A DNA stretch of 64,000 nt from Bifidobacterium polysaccharolyticum (GTDB lineage: Bacteria > Actinomycetota > Actinomycetes > Actinomycetales > Bifidobacteriaceae). Position numbers and translations under genes: made by a program. Shown here in pieces: positions 17,749 to 27,384 of the stretch; within the stretch, counting starts at the first letter, position 1, and each line of letters starts with the position of its first letter. The stretch lies in assembly GCF_016101585.1 (NCBI RefSeq), contig NZ_JACFQG010000002.1:496001-560000 (forward strand). Direction: 5' to 3'. The notes beneath the pieces are model-generated. The model worked only from the letters and a program-made list of their open reading frames with translations, did no database searches and was not told the DNA's origin.

Positions 17749-18053
17749 GCGACTGCACCTCCTTGTCTTCACAACCCATTAATCATCGCCGTCCAAGAAG
17801 GGACATCCTGTCGAGGCCGGTAGGACAGCAATACCACAGAGGTGTCGATAACCGGGAGCAGGCGGCAGGCACCGACGCCCATGGTAGGACCCAGCGGTCA
17901 CGATTTGGTGAATTGAACGTCTCATATGGCGGACGCCTATATTCCACAATGCAAAGGCCTGGTCATCCTGCGCGGGTCGGCTTCGATAGGGTTGGGCCTG
18001 TCAGCCGGCGGTATCCAGTTGACAACCATCACCATCTAAGGAATGACATCCCC
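17749..18053. other. Intergenic region between two divergent permeases
   Basis: About 305 bp without a credible gene. Short inverted repeats are present (for example CTGTC/GACAG near 17811-17828), but no known riboswitch consensus could be matched and no clean promoter was identified. Confidence 0.4.
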
Positions 18054-19517
18054 ATGGATCAACCCAAGGAGTCGCAGGGCAAGGACCTGCGCAAAACCCT
18101 GAAGAACAGGCATATCCAGCTCATCTCGCTGGGCGGCGCCATCGGAACGGGACTCTTCTACGGGTCCGGGGAATCCATCTCATTGGCAGGGCCGGCCATC
18201 ATCATCGCCTATCTGATAGGCGGTCTAGCCATCTTCATGATCGTCAGGGCCATGAGCGAAATGAGCGTGGAAGACCCCAAGTCCGGCGCTTTCAGCTACT
18301 ACGCCACCCGCTACTGGTCCAAACGGGCAGGGTTCGTTTCAGGGTGGAACTACTGGATGAACTACGTGCTTGTATCCATGGTCGAACTCTCCGTAGTGGG
18401 CACCTTCGTCAACTTCTGGTTCCCGGCAATACCCGCCTGGGTATCTGCGGCCTTCTTCCTGGTGGTCATCACGGCAGCCAATCTGATGGGCGTCAGCAAA
18501 TTTGGCGAGTTTGAGTTCTGGTTCGCCATCATCAAGATCGCAGCCATCGTGGCCATGATCATCGGCGGACTGGCCGTCGTGGTCATGGCCCTGCCCACGG
18601 CCAACGGACTGCGGGCCTCCTTTGCCAACTGGTTCACCGTGGGCGGCGGATTCCTGCCCAATGGACTGATGCGTCATGGCGCCAACGGCCAGTGGACCGG
18701 TCTGCTTATGTCGCTGGCTGTGGTCATGTTCAGCTTCGGCGGCACGGAACTCATCGGCATCACCGCCGGAGAAGCCTCGGATCCCCGTCGGACCATCCCC
18801 AAGGCCACCAACGCCATCATTTGGAGGATCCTGGTCTTCTACATCCTGACGCTTGGAGTGATCATGGCCGTGGTTCCCTGGAACGCCATCGGCAAGCCCA
18901 ATGCCCAGGGCATGGTCGTCAGCCCCTTCGTCCAGATTTTCGACTCGGTGGGAGTCCACGCGGCCGCAGGCATCCTCAACTTCGTCTGCCTGACCGCAGT
19001 CATGAGCGTCTACAACTCGGCCCTCTACTCCAACTCCCGCATGCTCTTCTCCCTGGCCCGGCAGGGCAATGCCCCCAAGTACCTGGGACGGCTGTCCAAG
19101 GGCGGCGTGCCCTACGCAGGAGTGCTGACCTCGGCCTGCATCATCGCCCTGGCGGTGGTCGTGGTCTTCCTCTGGCCCCAGTTCGCCTTCAACTACCTGA
19201 TGAGCATCGCCACGATCTCGGCCATCATCAATTGGTCCATGATCATGGTGACCGAGATGCTCTTCCGGCGTGCTGTTGCCCGCGGTGAAGGCCCCGGCGA
19301 CCTGGCGGGCAAGACCGGCGAAAGCGCTCTGAACGCCCTACACTTCAAGCTGCCCTTTGCCCGGGTGACCCCCTGGGCGGTCCTGGCCTTCCTGGCCATG
19401 ATCGTGGTACTCATGTGCTTCTCATCCAGCTACCGGGTGGCCGTCATCGCCGGGCCTATCTGGCTTATCGTCCTGCTGGTGTCCTACCAACTGACCCAGC
19501 GGCGAGCGCGCCAATGA
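18054..19517 (+). CDS. APC-family amino acid permease
   Basis: A 487-residue AAT-subfamily transporter with 12 predicted helices, beginning with 'LKNRHIQLISLGGAIGTGLF' and 'YGSGESISLAGPAIIIAYLI'. 'GEFEFWFAIIKIAAIVAMII' and 'GGTELIGITAGEASDPRRTI' are conserved landmarks of the family. The frame is open back to 17763, but residues before 18054 have no family similarity and the ATG at 18054 is preceded by AAGGA. It is related to proline/aromatic/GABA permeases; substrate unknown. It converges on the dehydrogenase gene with a 15-bp gap. Confidence 0.87.
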   Translation: MDQPKESQGKDLRKTLKNRHIQLISLGGAIGTGLFYGSGESISLAGPAIIIAYLIGGLAIFMIVRAMSEMSVEDPKSGAFSYYATRYWSKRAGFVSGWNYWMNYVLVSMVELSVVGTFVNFWFPAIPAWVSAAFFLVVITAANLMGVSKFGEFEFWFAIIKIAAIVAMIIGGLAVVVMALPTANGLRASFANWFTVGGGFLPNGLMRHGANGQWTGLLMSLAVVMFSFGGTELIGITAGEASDPRRTIPKATNAIIWRILVFYILTLGVIMAVVPWNAIGKPNAQGMVVSPFVQIFDSVGVHAAAGILNFVCLTAVMSVYNSALYSNSRMLFSLARQGNAPKYLGRLSKGGVPYAGVLTSACIIALAVVVVFLWPQFAFNYLMSIATISAIINWSMIMVTEMLFRRAVARGEGPGDLAGKTGESALNALHFKLPFARVTPWAVLAFLAMIVVLMCFSSSYRVAVIAGPIWLIVLLVSYQLTQRRARQ

Positions 19518-19532
19518 TATAAGCGGGAGAAC

Positions 19533-20489
19533 TCAGCGGTCTTTCTCTTTCTTGTGGTCCGCGACCAGCGCCTCCAGCAGCCGCTGGTCGCGGTCGGCGA
19601 TCATGGCTTGGCTCTCGGCCCCCTGCCATGAATAAAACCCCTGGCCGCTCTTGGCGCCCAGCTGACCGGCCTGGACCTTGGACTTCAGAACCGGGTCCTC
19701 GCCCGGACGGTTGTCCAAATCGTCGTAGAGGTACTTGGAGATATTGTCGAATACATCCAGTCCGCCTAGATCAGCGCTGGCGATGGGCCCAAGGATGCTC
19801 CACCGTCGGCCCAGGCTGTAGGTGACGATCTCATCCACGGCCTGCGGGGTGGCAATGCCCCGTTCCACGATATTCAGGCACTCTCGAATAACAGCCGCCT
19901 GGATGCGGTTGCCTACGAACCCGAGCGATTCCGTGGACAGCGCCACGGCATGCTTGCCGATATGGTTCATAAGCTCGACCGTGGTATCCACCACGCCCTG
20001 GTCAGTGTTCGCAGCAGGCACCACCTCGACCAGGGGCATGAGCTGGGCGGGATTCCAGAAGTGAGCCACCAGGAACCGCTGGGGATGCCGCAGCACCGAG
20101 GCAATTCCAGTGGGTCCCAGTCCTGAGGTGTTGGTGGCCAGAATGGTCTGCTCGCCAACTATGGCCTCCACCTGCTGCCAAACCTGGTGCTTGACGTCCA
20201 TGTCTTCCAAGACGGATTCGATAACAAAGTCAGCGTCAGCCAGAATGCCGTAATCAGTGTCCTCTTGGATGCGATCCAGCACGCCCTCCCTCTGATTCTG
20301 GGAAATCAGACCAGCACCGATGAAGGTATCCAGATCATGCTCGATCAGTCCCCTCCCCCGGTCCAGGGCCTGGCGGCTGGAGTCCACCAACCGGACCGGA
20401 TACCCCCGCATGGCGAACTGGAGCGCCGTTGCATGCCCCATGGTGCCCGCCCCGATATTACCGATTACCTTGATATCATCGACCTTCAT
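19533..20489 (-). CDS. 3-hydroxyacyl-CoA dehydrogenase family protein (NAD-dependent)
   Basis: A 318-residue cytoplasmic oxidoreductase. The N-terminal Rossmann fold carries 'GNIGAGTMGHATALQFAMRG', where the first G of GxGxxG is present as GAGTMG, and an acidic residue follows in 'VRLVDSS'. 'VIESVLEDMDVKHQVW', 'TNTSGLGPTGIA' and 'AHFWNPAQLMPLVEVVP' are standard HCDH blocks, and 'GFVGNRIQAAVIRECLNIVE' opens the C-terminal dimerisation domain. The protein could be a hydroxybutyryl-CoA dehydrogenase or an L-gulonate/lambda-crystallin-like enzyme acting on small hydroxy acids. Neighbouring beta-oxidation genes are absent, which favours the second option. Confidence 0.87.
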   Translation of the reverse strand: MKVDDIKVIGNIGAGTMGHATALQFAMRGYPVRLVDSSRQALDRGRGLIEHDLDTFIGAGLISQNQREGVLDRIQEDTDYGILADADFVIESVLEDMDVKHQVWQQVEAIVGEQTILATNTSGLGPTGIASVLRHPQRFLVAHFWNPAQLMPLVEVVPAANTDQGVVDTTVELMNHIGKHAVALSTESLGFVGNRIQAAVIRECLNIVERGIATPQAVDEIVTYSLGRRWSILGPIASADLGGLDVFDNISKYLYDDLDNRPGEDPVLKSKVQAGQLGAKSGQGFYSWQGAESQAMIADRDQRLLEALVADHKKEKDR

Positions 20490-20644
20490 CAGTCACTGCC
20501 TTCTTTCCTAACGAATTCACGCCCATCCTACGCGGTCAATAGGCGCAGCCAGGATTGCCAGCACGGCCATGGACATTGCAGAAAAGCAGAAGCCATTTGG
20601 GCCTTGTCTGAGAATCACTCTATGCTGTCTCGTGATTACAAAAC

Positions 20645-20821
20645 CACTGATGAGGTCGCCGAACCTATCAGTAACCGGGATCAGACAGTGCGGTGTCGCA
20701 TACTCCCGGTGAAAGGAGGTCCGGCCGAAACGGTTCGGATCCGCCCATCCGACTCGTTGGGCCCGGGTCGAACAGGTCCGGGACTGTCGCAACCAGATGT
20801 TGCGGAGCGCTATGTGCAGTG
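20645..20821 (+). promoter_or_regulatory. Lysine riboswitch (L box) upstream of the first LysP-like permease
   Basis: The aptamer elements occur in canonical order. GAGGTCGCC and CAGTA (20652-20672) are followed by a P2 stem ACCGGGA/TCCCGGT and GAAAGGAGG with GGCCGAAACGG. Then come a P4 hairpin CCCGG...CCGGG, ACTGTC, a P5 hairpin CGCAAC/GTTGCG, and GGAGCGCTAT. CACTG (20645-20649) and CAGTG (20817-20821) can close the outer helix, though P1 is imperfect. Lysine would be expected to reduce expression of the permease at 20917. A terminator with a T-tract is not evident between aptamer and gene, so control may act on translation. Confidence 0.85.
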
Positions 20822-20916
20822 TCACAGACAGGCAACCTGCCTGGATTCCGCCTGAGCGGAACTGGCCGGAACCGTCGTCATAGGGCTCTCAGATCAGTTC
20901 GAGGAGAAGAGCAGTC

Positions 20917-22392
20917 ATGGCGACCAGGCAGGGCGAGAAAGACGACCCCTCCGCATCCGACGACCGGGTCCAACGCAACCTCAAGACCCGACACGTCACC
21001 ATGATCGCTCTGGGCGGCTGCATTGGCACCGGCCTGTTCATGACCTCCGGGTCCACTATCGCCAAGGCCGGGCCGGGAGGCGCACTGGTGGCCTACGCGG
21101 CCATGGGTCTCATGGTCTACTTCCTGATGACCAGCCTGGGTGAGCTGGCCACCCACCTGCCTATCTCCGGCTCCTTTGCCGCTTACAACGCCCGCTATGT
21201 GGATCCGGCCCTAGGCTTTGCCATGGGATGGAACTACTGGCTGAACTGGGCCATCACCGTGGCTGTGGACATCTCCACCGCAGCCCTGCTGATCCAATAC
21301 TGGCTGCCACACACCCCTGGCTGGGTCTGGAGCCTCCTGGTCCTGGTGGTCATCTTCCTGATCAACGCCCTGACCGTGTCCACCTTTGGCGAGACCGAGT
21401 TCTGGCTCGCACTGATCAAGGTGGTGACAGTGATCGTCTTCCTGGTCATCGGTCTGGCCATGATCTGCGGAATCATGTTCCGTCCGGCCATAGGCTTGGG
21501 CAATTTCACCTACAAGGACGCCCCCTTCGTGGGCGGATTTCCCGCCATTCTCAACGTCTTTCTGATTGCAGGCTTCTCCTTCCAGGGCACCGAGCTGATT
21601 GGCGTCACTGCCGGCGAGTCCGAAAACCCCGGCAAGGCGGTCCCCAAGGCCATCAACGATGTCTTCTGGAGGATCCTGCTCTTTTATATTCTGTCCATCT
21701 TCGTCATCGCCGCGCTGATCCCCTACACCAGCCCCAATCTGCTCAGCTCCGCCGAAGGGGACATCGCCATGTCACCCTTCACCATGGTCTTCCAGCGGGC
21801 GGGCCTGGCCTCGGCAGCCAGCGTCATGAACGCCATCATCCTGACCTCGGTCCTCTCATCTGCCAACTCAGGTGTCTACGCCTCCACCCGAATGCTCTAC
21901 GCTCTTGCCAAGGACCATTACGCCCCGGCCTTCTTCGGGCACACCACCCGACACGGCATCCCCATGGCCTCGCTGGTCGCCACTCTCGTGGTCTCCCTGG
22001 CTACCTTCGCTGCCAGCATCTTCGGTCAGCGGATCTACATGTGGCTGGTGGCCGCCTCGGGGCTGACCGGATTCATCGTCTGGATCGGCATCGCCCTGAG
22101 CCACTACCGCTTCCGCCGCGCCTGGGTGGTCCAGGGCCACCGGGTTGAGGAGCTGCGCTACCATGCCAAGCTCTTCCCCCTGGGGCCAATCCTGGCTCTG
22201 ATCCTTTGCGTCGTCGTCATCGGCGGGCAAAACATCGAGGCCTTCGTCAACTGGAACTGGCAGGAGATCGGCGTCACCTACATCAGCGTGCCTCTGGTGC
22301 TTGCCCTTTACCTGGGCTACAAGATCCGACACCATACCCGAATCGTGCCCTTGGAGACCATGGATTTGAGCGGGGATCCTGAATCGCTATGA
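20917..22392 (+). CDS. lysP: LysP-like lysine-specific permease, riboswitch-controlled
   Basis: A 491-residue APC/AAT transporter that closely follows LysP throughout: 'LKTRHVTMIALGGCIGTGLF', 'GLMVYFLMTSLGELATHLPI', 'AAGE'-type 'VTAGESENPGKAVPKAIND', and 'SHYRFRRAWVVQGHRVEEL' near the C-terminus. It imports lysine with protons across the cytoplasmic membrane. The lysine riboswitch directly upstream supports the substrate independently of the protein. GAGGAG precedes the ATG at 20917. A second, very similar gene lies 205 bp downstream. Confidence 0.9.
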   Translation: MATRQGEKDDPSASDDRVQRNLKTRHVTMIALGGCIGTGLFMTSGSTIAKAGPGGALVAYAAMGLMVYFLMTSLGELATHLPISGSFAAYNARYVDPALGFAMGWNYWLNWAITVAVDISTAALLIQYWLPHTPGWVWSLLVLVVIFLINALTVSTFGETEFWLALIKVVTVIVFLVIGLAMICGIMFRPAIGLGNFTYKDAPFVGGFPAILNVFLIAGFSFQGTELIGVTAGESENPGKAVPKAINDVFWRILLFYILSIFVIAALIPYTSPNLLSSAEGDIAMSPFTMVFQRAGLASAASVMNAIILTSVLSSANSGVYASTRMLYALAKDHYAPAFFGHTTRHGIPMASLVATLVVSLATFAASIFGQRIYMWLVAASGLTGFIVWIGIALSHYRFRRAWVVQGHRVEELRYHAKLFPLGPILALILCVVVIGGQNIEAFVNWNWQEIGVTYISVPLVLALYLGYKIRHHTRIVPLETMDLSGDPESL

Positions 22393-22597
22393 AAGATTTG
22401 TCAACTAGCATGACACATTATGACCATGGGAGCTGGAAAGCCACACCAATGGCATAGACTCCCTAAGCGTTCGAGGACCGGCCCAAGGACCCGGCTATAT
22501 GAATCTATTCCGACATCCAGCCGGCAATATCAAGAATCACAATTTCAGTACGACCCCGGACTCCCCGGTGCGTCGCCCAGCCAAAAGGAGGAGGATC

Positions 22598-24103
22598 ATG
22601 ACGCAGAACACCAGCAATGCAGCGTCGAACACCAATCAATCCGACCGGGCCGGGCAAGAGCACCATGGCTATGGCAACGTCAAGCGCAACCTCAAGACCC
22701 GCCACATCTCCATGATCGCCCTGGGCGGCTGCATCGGCACCGGCCTGTTCATGACCTCCGGCTCCACCATCTCCACAGCCGGCCCCGGCGGAGGACTTCT
22801 GGCCTACATCGCCATGGGCGTCATGGTCTACTTCCTGATGACCAGTCTGGGCGAGCTGGCCACCCACCTGCCGGTGTCGGGATCCTTCGCCGCCTACAGC
22901 GCCCGCTACGTGGATCCGGCCCTGGGCTTCGCCATGGGCTGGGACTACTGGCTGAACTGGACCATCTCGGGTGCCGTGGACATCTCCACCGCAGCCCTGC
23001 TGATCCAGTACTGGCTGCCACACACCCCGGGATGGATCTGGAGCCTGCTGGTCCTGGTCATCGTCTTCCTTATCAACGCCCTGACGGTCTCCGCATTCGG
23101 GGAAACCGAGTTCTGGCTCTCCCTGATCAAGGTGGCCACTATCATCGTCTTCTTGGTCATCGGCATGGCCATGATCTGCGGAATCATGTTCCAGCCGGCG
23201 GTCGGCCTGAAGAACTTCACCTACAAGGACGCCCCCTTCGTGGGCGGATTCCCGGCCATCATGAGCGTCTTCCTGATCGCCGGCTACTCATTCCAAGGCA
23301 CCGAGGTGGTAGGCGTGACCGCTGGCGAGTCCGAGAACCCCGGCAAGGCGGTCCCCAAGGCCATCAACGACGTCTTCTGGCGGATCCTGCTCTTCTATGT
23401 GCTGTCCATCTTCGTTATCGCTGCCCTGATTCCCTACACCAGCCCCAACCTCCTGGGAGCCTCTGACGGGAACATCGCCATGTCGCCATTCACCCTGGTC
23501 TTCCAGCGGGCCGGCCTGGCCTCGGCGGCCAGCGTCATGAACGCGGTGGTGTTGACATCCATCCTCTCGGCCGTCAACACCGGGGCCTACGCCTCCAGCC
23601 GCATGCTCTACGGACTGGCCAAGGACCACTATGCTCCGGCCATCTTCGCCAGGACCACCAAGAGGGGCATCCCCCTGGCGGCCCTGGTAGCCACGGTCTG
23701 CATGTCCCTGGCCACCTTTGCCTCCAGCATCTTCGGCCAGTCCTTCTATATGTGGCTGGTGACCGCCACTGGGTTGACCGGGTTCATCGCCTGGATCGGC
23801 ATCGCGCTGAGCCACTTCCGCTTCCGGAGGGCCTTCAAGCTCCAGGGACACGACCTGAGTGAACTCAAGTATCACTCCAAGCTCTATCCGTTCGGCCCGA
23901 TCCTGGCCATGGTGCTCTGCGTCATCGTCATCGCCGGACAGGATATCCCCTCCCTGCTCAGCCTGAACTGGTCGCACATGGCCATGACCTACTTCAGCGT
24001 GGTGCTGGTCCTGGTCCTCTACCTGGGCTTCAAGTTCGTCAACCACACCAAGATCGTGCGCCTCAAGGACATGGACGTGTCCGGCGCCGAATCCGCCCGC
24101 TGA
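22598..24103 (+). CDS. LysP-like permease, tandem paralogue without riboswitch
   Basis: A 501-residue permease that is nearly the twin of the upstream protein over all 12 helices ('LKTRHISMIALGGCIGTGLF', 'YKDAPFVGGFPAIMSVFLIA', 'SHFRFRRAFKLQGHDLSELK'). Differences cluster in the N-terminus, in loops, and at 'GYSFQGTEVVGVTAGESENP', where the first copy has GFSFQGTELIG. The ATG at 22598 has AAAGGAGGAGG upstream, and the region before it has no L-box elements. The pair is a tandem duplication that kept the transporter but not the lysine sensor; the second copy may have a different cationic substrate. Confidence 0.88.
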   Translation: MTQNTSNAASNTNQSDRAGQEHHGYGNVKRNLKTRHISMIALGGCIGTGLFMTSGSTISTAGPGGGLLAYIAMGVMVYFLMTSLGELATHLPVSGSFAAYSARYVDPALGFAMGWDYWLNWTISGAVDISTAALLIQYWLPHTPGWIWSLLVLVIVFLINALTVSAFGETEFWLSLIKVATIIVFLVIGMAMICGIMFQPAVGLKNFTYKDAPFVGGFPAIMSVFLIAGYSFQGTEVVGVTAGESENPGKAVPKAINDVFWRILLFYVLSIFVIAALIPYTSPNLLGASDGNIAMSPFTLVFQRAGLASAASVMNAVVLTSILSAVNTGAYASSRMLYGLAKDHYAPAIFARTTKRGIPLAALVATVCMSLATFASSIFGQSFYMWLVTATGLTGFIAWIGIALSHFRFRRAFKLQGHDLSELKYHSKLYPFGPILAMVLCVIVIAGQDIPSLLSLNWSHMAMTYFSVVLVLVLYLGFKFVNHTKIVRLKDMDVSGAESAR

Positions 24104-24165
24104 AGCAGAAGGACACAGCAGGCACGGAGGACACCTTGTAAAAAACCGCGTCCTCTATAACCAAT

Positions 24166-24206
24166 GGTGCCCCACCCAGATGAATTGACCATATGGGTGG
24201 GGCACC
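24166..24206 (+). terminator. Hairpin downstream of the permease pair
   Basis: Perfect 13-bp GC-rich stem (24166-24178 with 24194-24206), 15-nt loop, 63 nt past the permease stop. No T-tract follows on the plus strand. The rest of 24104-24414 contains only the next terminator. Confidence 0.55.
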
Positions 24207-24313
24207 GCCGTACATCCTCTGGCATTGCATATTGCACATATCCACATGACCGATCCGGTCAGTGAAACAATCCGACCACACGATTGAAACGTAAGCGTCG
24301 GGTCATGATAACA

Positions 24314-24364
24314 AAATGGCCGTTCCTTCATCGGCATTGCATCCGGATGAGGGAACGGCCATTT
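24314..24364 (-). terminator. Intrinsic terminator of ilvC
   Basis: A 19-bp stem (24314-24332 with 24346-24364) with a single G-U pair; on the minus strand it is followed by TGTTATC after the closing TTT. It begins 51 nt past the ilvC stop and also faces the converging permease transcript. Confidence 0.85.
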
Positions 24365-24414
24365 GCTGAATGGTCAGTCGGACCAAACAAGGTCCTCCCA
24401 ACAGAACCTAGAGG

Positions 24415-25464
<1,050 letters not shown>

Positions 25465-25728
25465 TATCTACACTCCTTTATGTGCGGTCCAACCGGACCG
25501 GCTCTTCCAGGCCGGGGAACGCTAAATACTGTGAATTCCTGTCGTTGTTCCAGGCGGACGATGCTCTTTCGACCGGGGCGACGGATTTTGTCCTTGACCC
25601 CGATCCGTACCCAATGGATACGGTATGCCTCCAACCATACTCGTGATATGGCCAGATGGACTGTCCGCAATTCGTTGTTCGGACACCGACGCGATTCAAA
25701 GAACCGGCCGGCGGGATGCATCCGGGGC

Positions 25729-27090
25729 TTACTTGGTGAAGTCCACATCCTTGGTTTCGTGGCAGGTCAGCACTGCCACCAGGCAGCAGACCGCCATGAC
25801 GGCCAGGTAGAGCCCGACCGAGCGCACTCCCCAGTGGGAGGAGAGCCAGGTGGCGATGGTAGGCACGAAGGCCGCGCCCACGATGGCCGCCAAGTTGTAG
25901 CCGATACCGGAACCCGAGTAGCGCACGTTGGCGTCAAAGAGCTCCGGCAGGAAAGCGCCGATAGGCCCGAAGGCGATGCCCATCAGGGCGAATCCGACGC
26001 AGAGGAAGACCATGACCTGGAAAGTGTTGTGATGGGCCATGAGCAGGTAGGGGAAGACCAGGCTGAAGACCACCAGCATGACGGAACTGCCGATCAGCAC
26101 CCGGCGACGGCCGATGCGGTCCGCATAGACGCAGGCCAGCACGATGAAGAGGGCGAAGACCAGGATGGAAACCATGAGCATGAGTAGGTACTCCTGGTTA
26201 GTGAAGCCCAGTCCGCCGCCTCCCTGGGACTTGGGCTTGGTGCCGTAAGCCAGGGACCAGGTGGCCAGGGTGTAGAAGAGGGTGTAGGTGACCGCGACCA
26301 GGAAGGTGGCCTGGAGCACCTGGCGCCAGCTCTTGCGGAAGACCTCCAGCAACGGGGTCTTGACGACCTTCTGCTGATCCAAGGCCATCTGGAAAATGGG
26401 TGTCTCTTGCATGGAGACGCGCACAGCCAGTCCTACGACCACCAGGATGGCGGAGAGCAGGAAGGGCACGCGCCAGCCCCAGCTCAGCATCTGCTCAGGG
26501 GTGCAGAACATCTCCAGCAGGAAGTAGGTTCCGTTGGCCAGGAAGAAGCCGATGGGGGCGCCCAGCTCAGGGAAGGAGCCATAGAGGGCCCTCTTGCCTT
26601 CCGGGGCGTTCTCGGTGGCCACCAGGGCTGCGCCGGACCACTCGCCGCCCAGGCCAATGCCTTGCACGAACCGGCAGAGGCAGAGGACCACCACGGCCCA
26701 GAGCCCCCAGGTGGCGTAGGTGGGCAAGACACCGATCAGGACCGTGGAGCAACCCATGGTCAGCAGGGAGACCACCAGGGTTGTCTTGCGTCCCTGGCGG
26801 TCACCGAAGTGTCCGAAGATCAAGGACCCCAAGGGCCGCGCGATGAAAGCGATGGCGAAGGTCAGCAGGGATGCCAGCAGGGCCACGGTCGGATCGGTCT
26901 TGGGGAAGAAGAGCTTGGGGAAATAGTTGGCCGAAGCCGTCCCATAAGCGTAGAAATCGTAGAACTCGATGGCCGTGCCGACCATGGAAGCCCCGATGAC
27001 TGTGCGAACCGAGCTGCGGGTCACACGGGTGCTGCCGGACACGGAGGCTGCCGAGGCCGGGGAAGCAACACTAACGTCGTTTGCCGTCAC
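25729..27090 (-). CDS. MFS transporter, metabolite:H+ symporter (MHS) family
   Basis: A 453-residue protein with 12 predicted helices. 'GTAIEFYDFYAYGTASANYF' near the N-terminus and 'GHFGDRQGRKTTLVVSLLTM' between helices 2 and 3 are hallmarks of the MHS family (ShiA, ProP, YhjE). 'RFVQGIGLGGEWSGAALVAT' follows. The substrate may be an organic acid or osmolyte. Translation is taken from the GTG at 27090 behind AAGGAGATG; upstream ATGs in that leader run straight into stops. A small terminator lies just 5' of the ribosome site. Confidence 0.87.
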   Translation of the reverse strand: MTANDVSVASPASAASVSGSTRVTRSSVRTVIGASMVGTAIEFYDFYAYGTASANYFPKLFFPKTDPTVALLASLLTFAIAFIARPLGSLIFGHFGDRQGRKTTLVVSLLTMGCSTVLIGVLPTYATWGLWAVVVLCLCRFVQGIGLGGEWSGAALVATENAPEGKRALYGSFPELGAPIGFFLANGTYFLLEMFCTPEQMLSWGWRVPFLLSAILVVVGLAVRVSMQETPIFQMALDQQKVVKTPLLEVFRKSWRQVLQATFLVAVTYTLFYTLATWSLAYGTKPKSQGGGGLGFTNQEYLLMLMVSILVFALFIVLACVYADRIGRRRVLIGSSVMLVVFSLVFPYLLMAHHNTFQVMVFLCVGFALMGIAFGPIGAFLPELFDANVRYSGSGIGYNLAAIVGAAFVPTIATWLSSHWGVRSVGLYLAVMAVCCLVAVLTCHETKDVDFTK

Positions 27091-27110
27091 TTCATCTCAT
27101 CTCCTTATAG

Positions 27111-27132
27111 AAAAACCCCGCTGTTGGCAGGG
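27111..27132 (-). terminator. Intrinsic terminator between apbE and the MHS transporter
   Basis: On the minus strand CCCTGC-CAACA-GCGGGG (one G-U pair) is followed by TTTTT, about 6 nt before the AAGGAG of the transporter. It ends apbE read-through or acts as an attenuator. A second, T-less stem (CCCCG/CGGGG) lies at 27161-27178. Nothing else is seen between 27091 and 27384. Confidence 0.65.
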
Positions 27133-27384
27133 TCTGATGCGATGAAGCCTATGCGTCCAGCCCCGCCTTCCGACGGGGTCGAACAATGAAGATTGTCGAG
27201 TCAGTCCGCCGGTGAGGACGGGCTAATAATTCGTGCGGACACGGTGCCGAATCGGCGGGTGTCTGTCAAGCTGGTCATCACGGCGAACCTCCCTTCATCA
27301 TCCTCGAATCGGATGCGTTCTCTGCGCATCCGCATTGGTGCCGACCATAGGCCTGACCTCGGCCGGTCCAGCGAGACTGGTCCA

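Noticed and set aside
16654-17823. Long plus-strand open frame opposite the CycA-like permease
   Set aside because: Same antisense artefact: repetitive Asp/His/Gly composition, no domain, and the opposite strand encodes a complete permease.
17749-18053. Riboswitch or T box upstream of the permease at 18054
   Set aside because: AGAGGTGTCG loosely resembles the start of an L box, but the GAAAGG, CCGAA and TGTC blocks are missing, and no T-box GGTGG element is seen.
22393-22597. Second lysine riboswitch before the downstream LysP-like gene
   Set aside because: None of the L-box blocks are present in the region.
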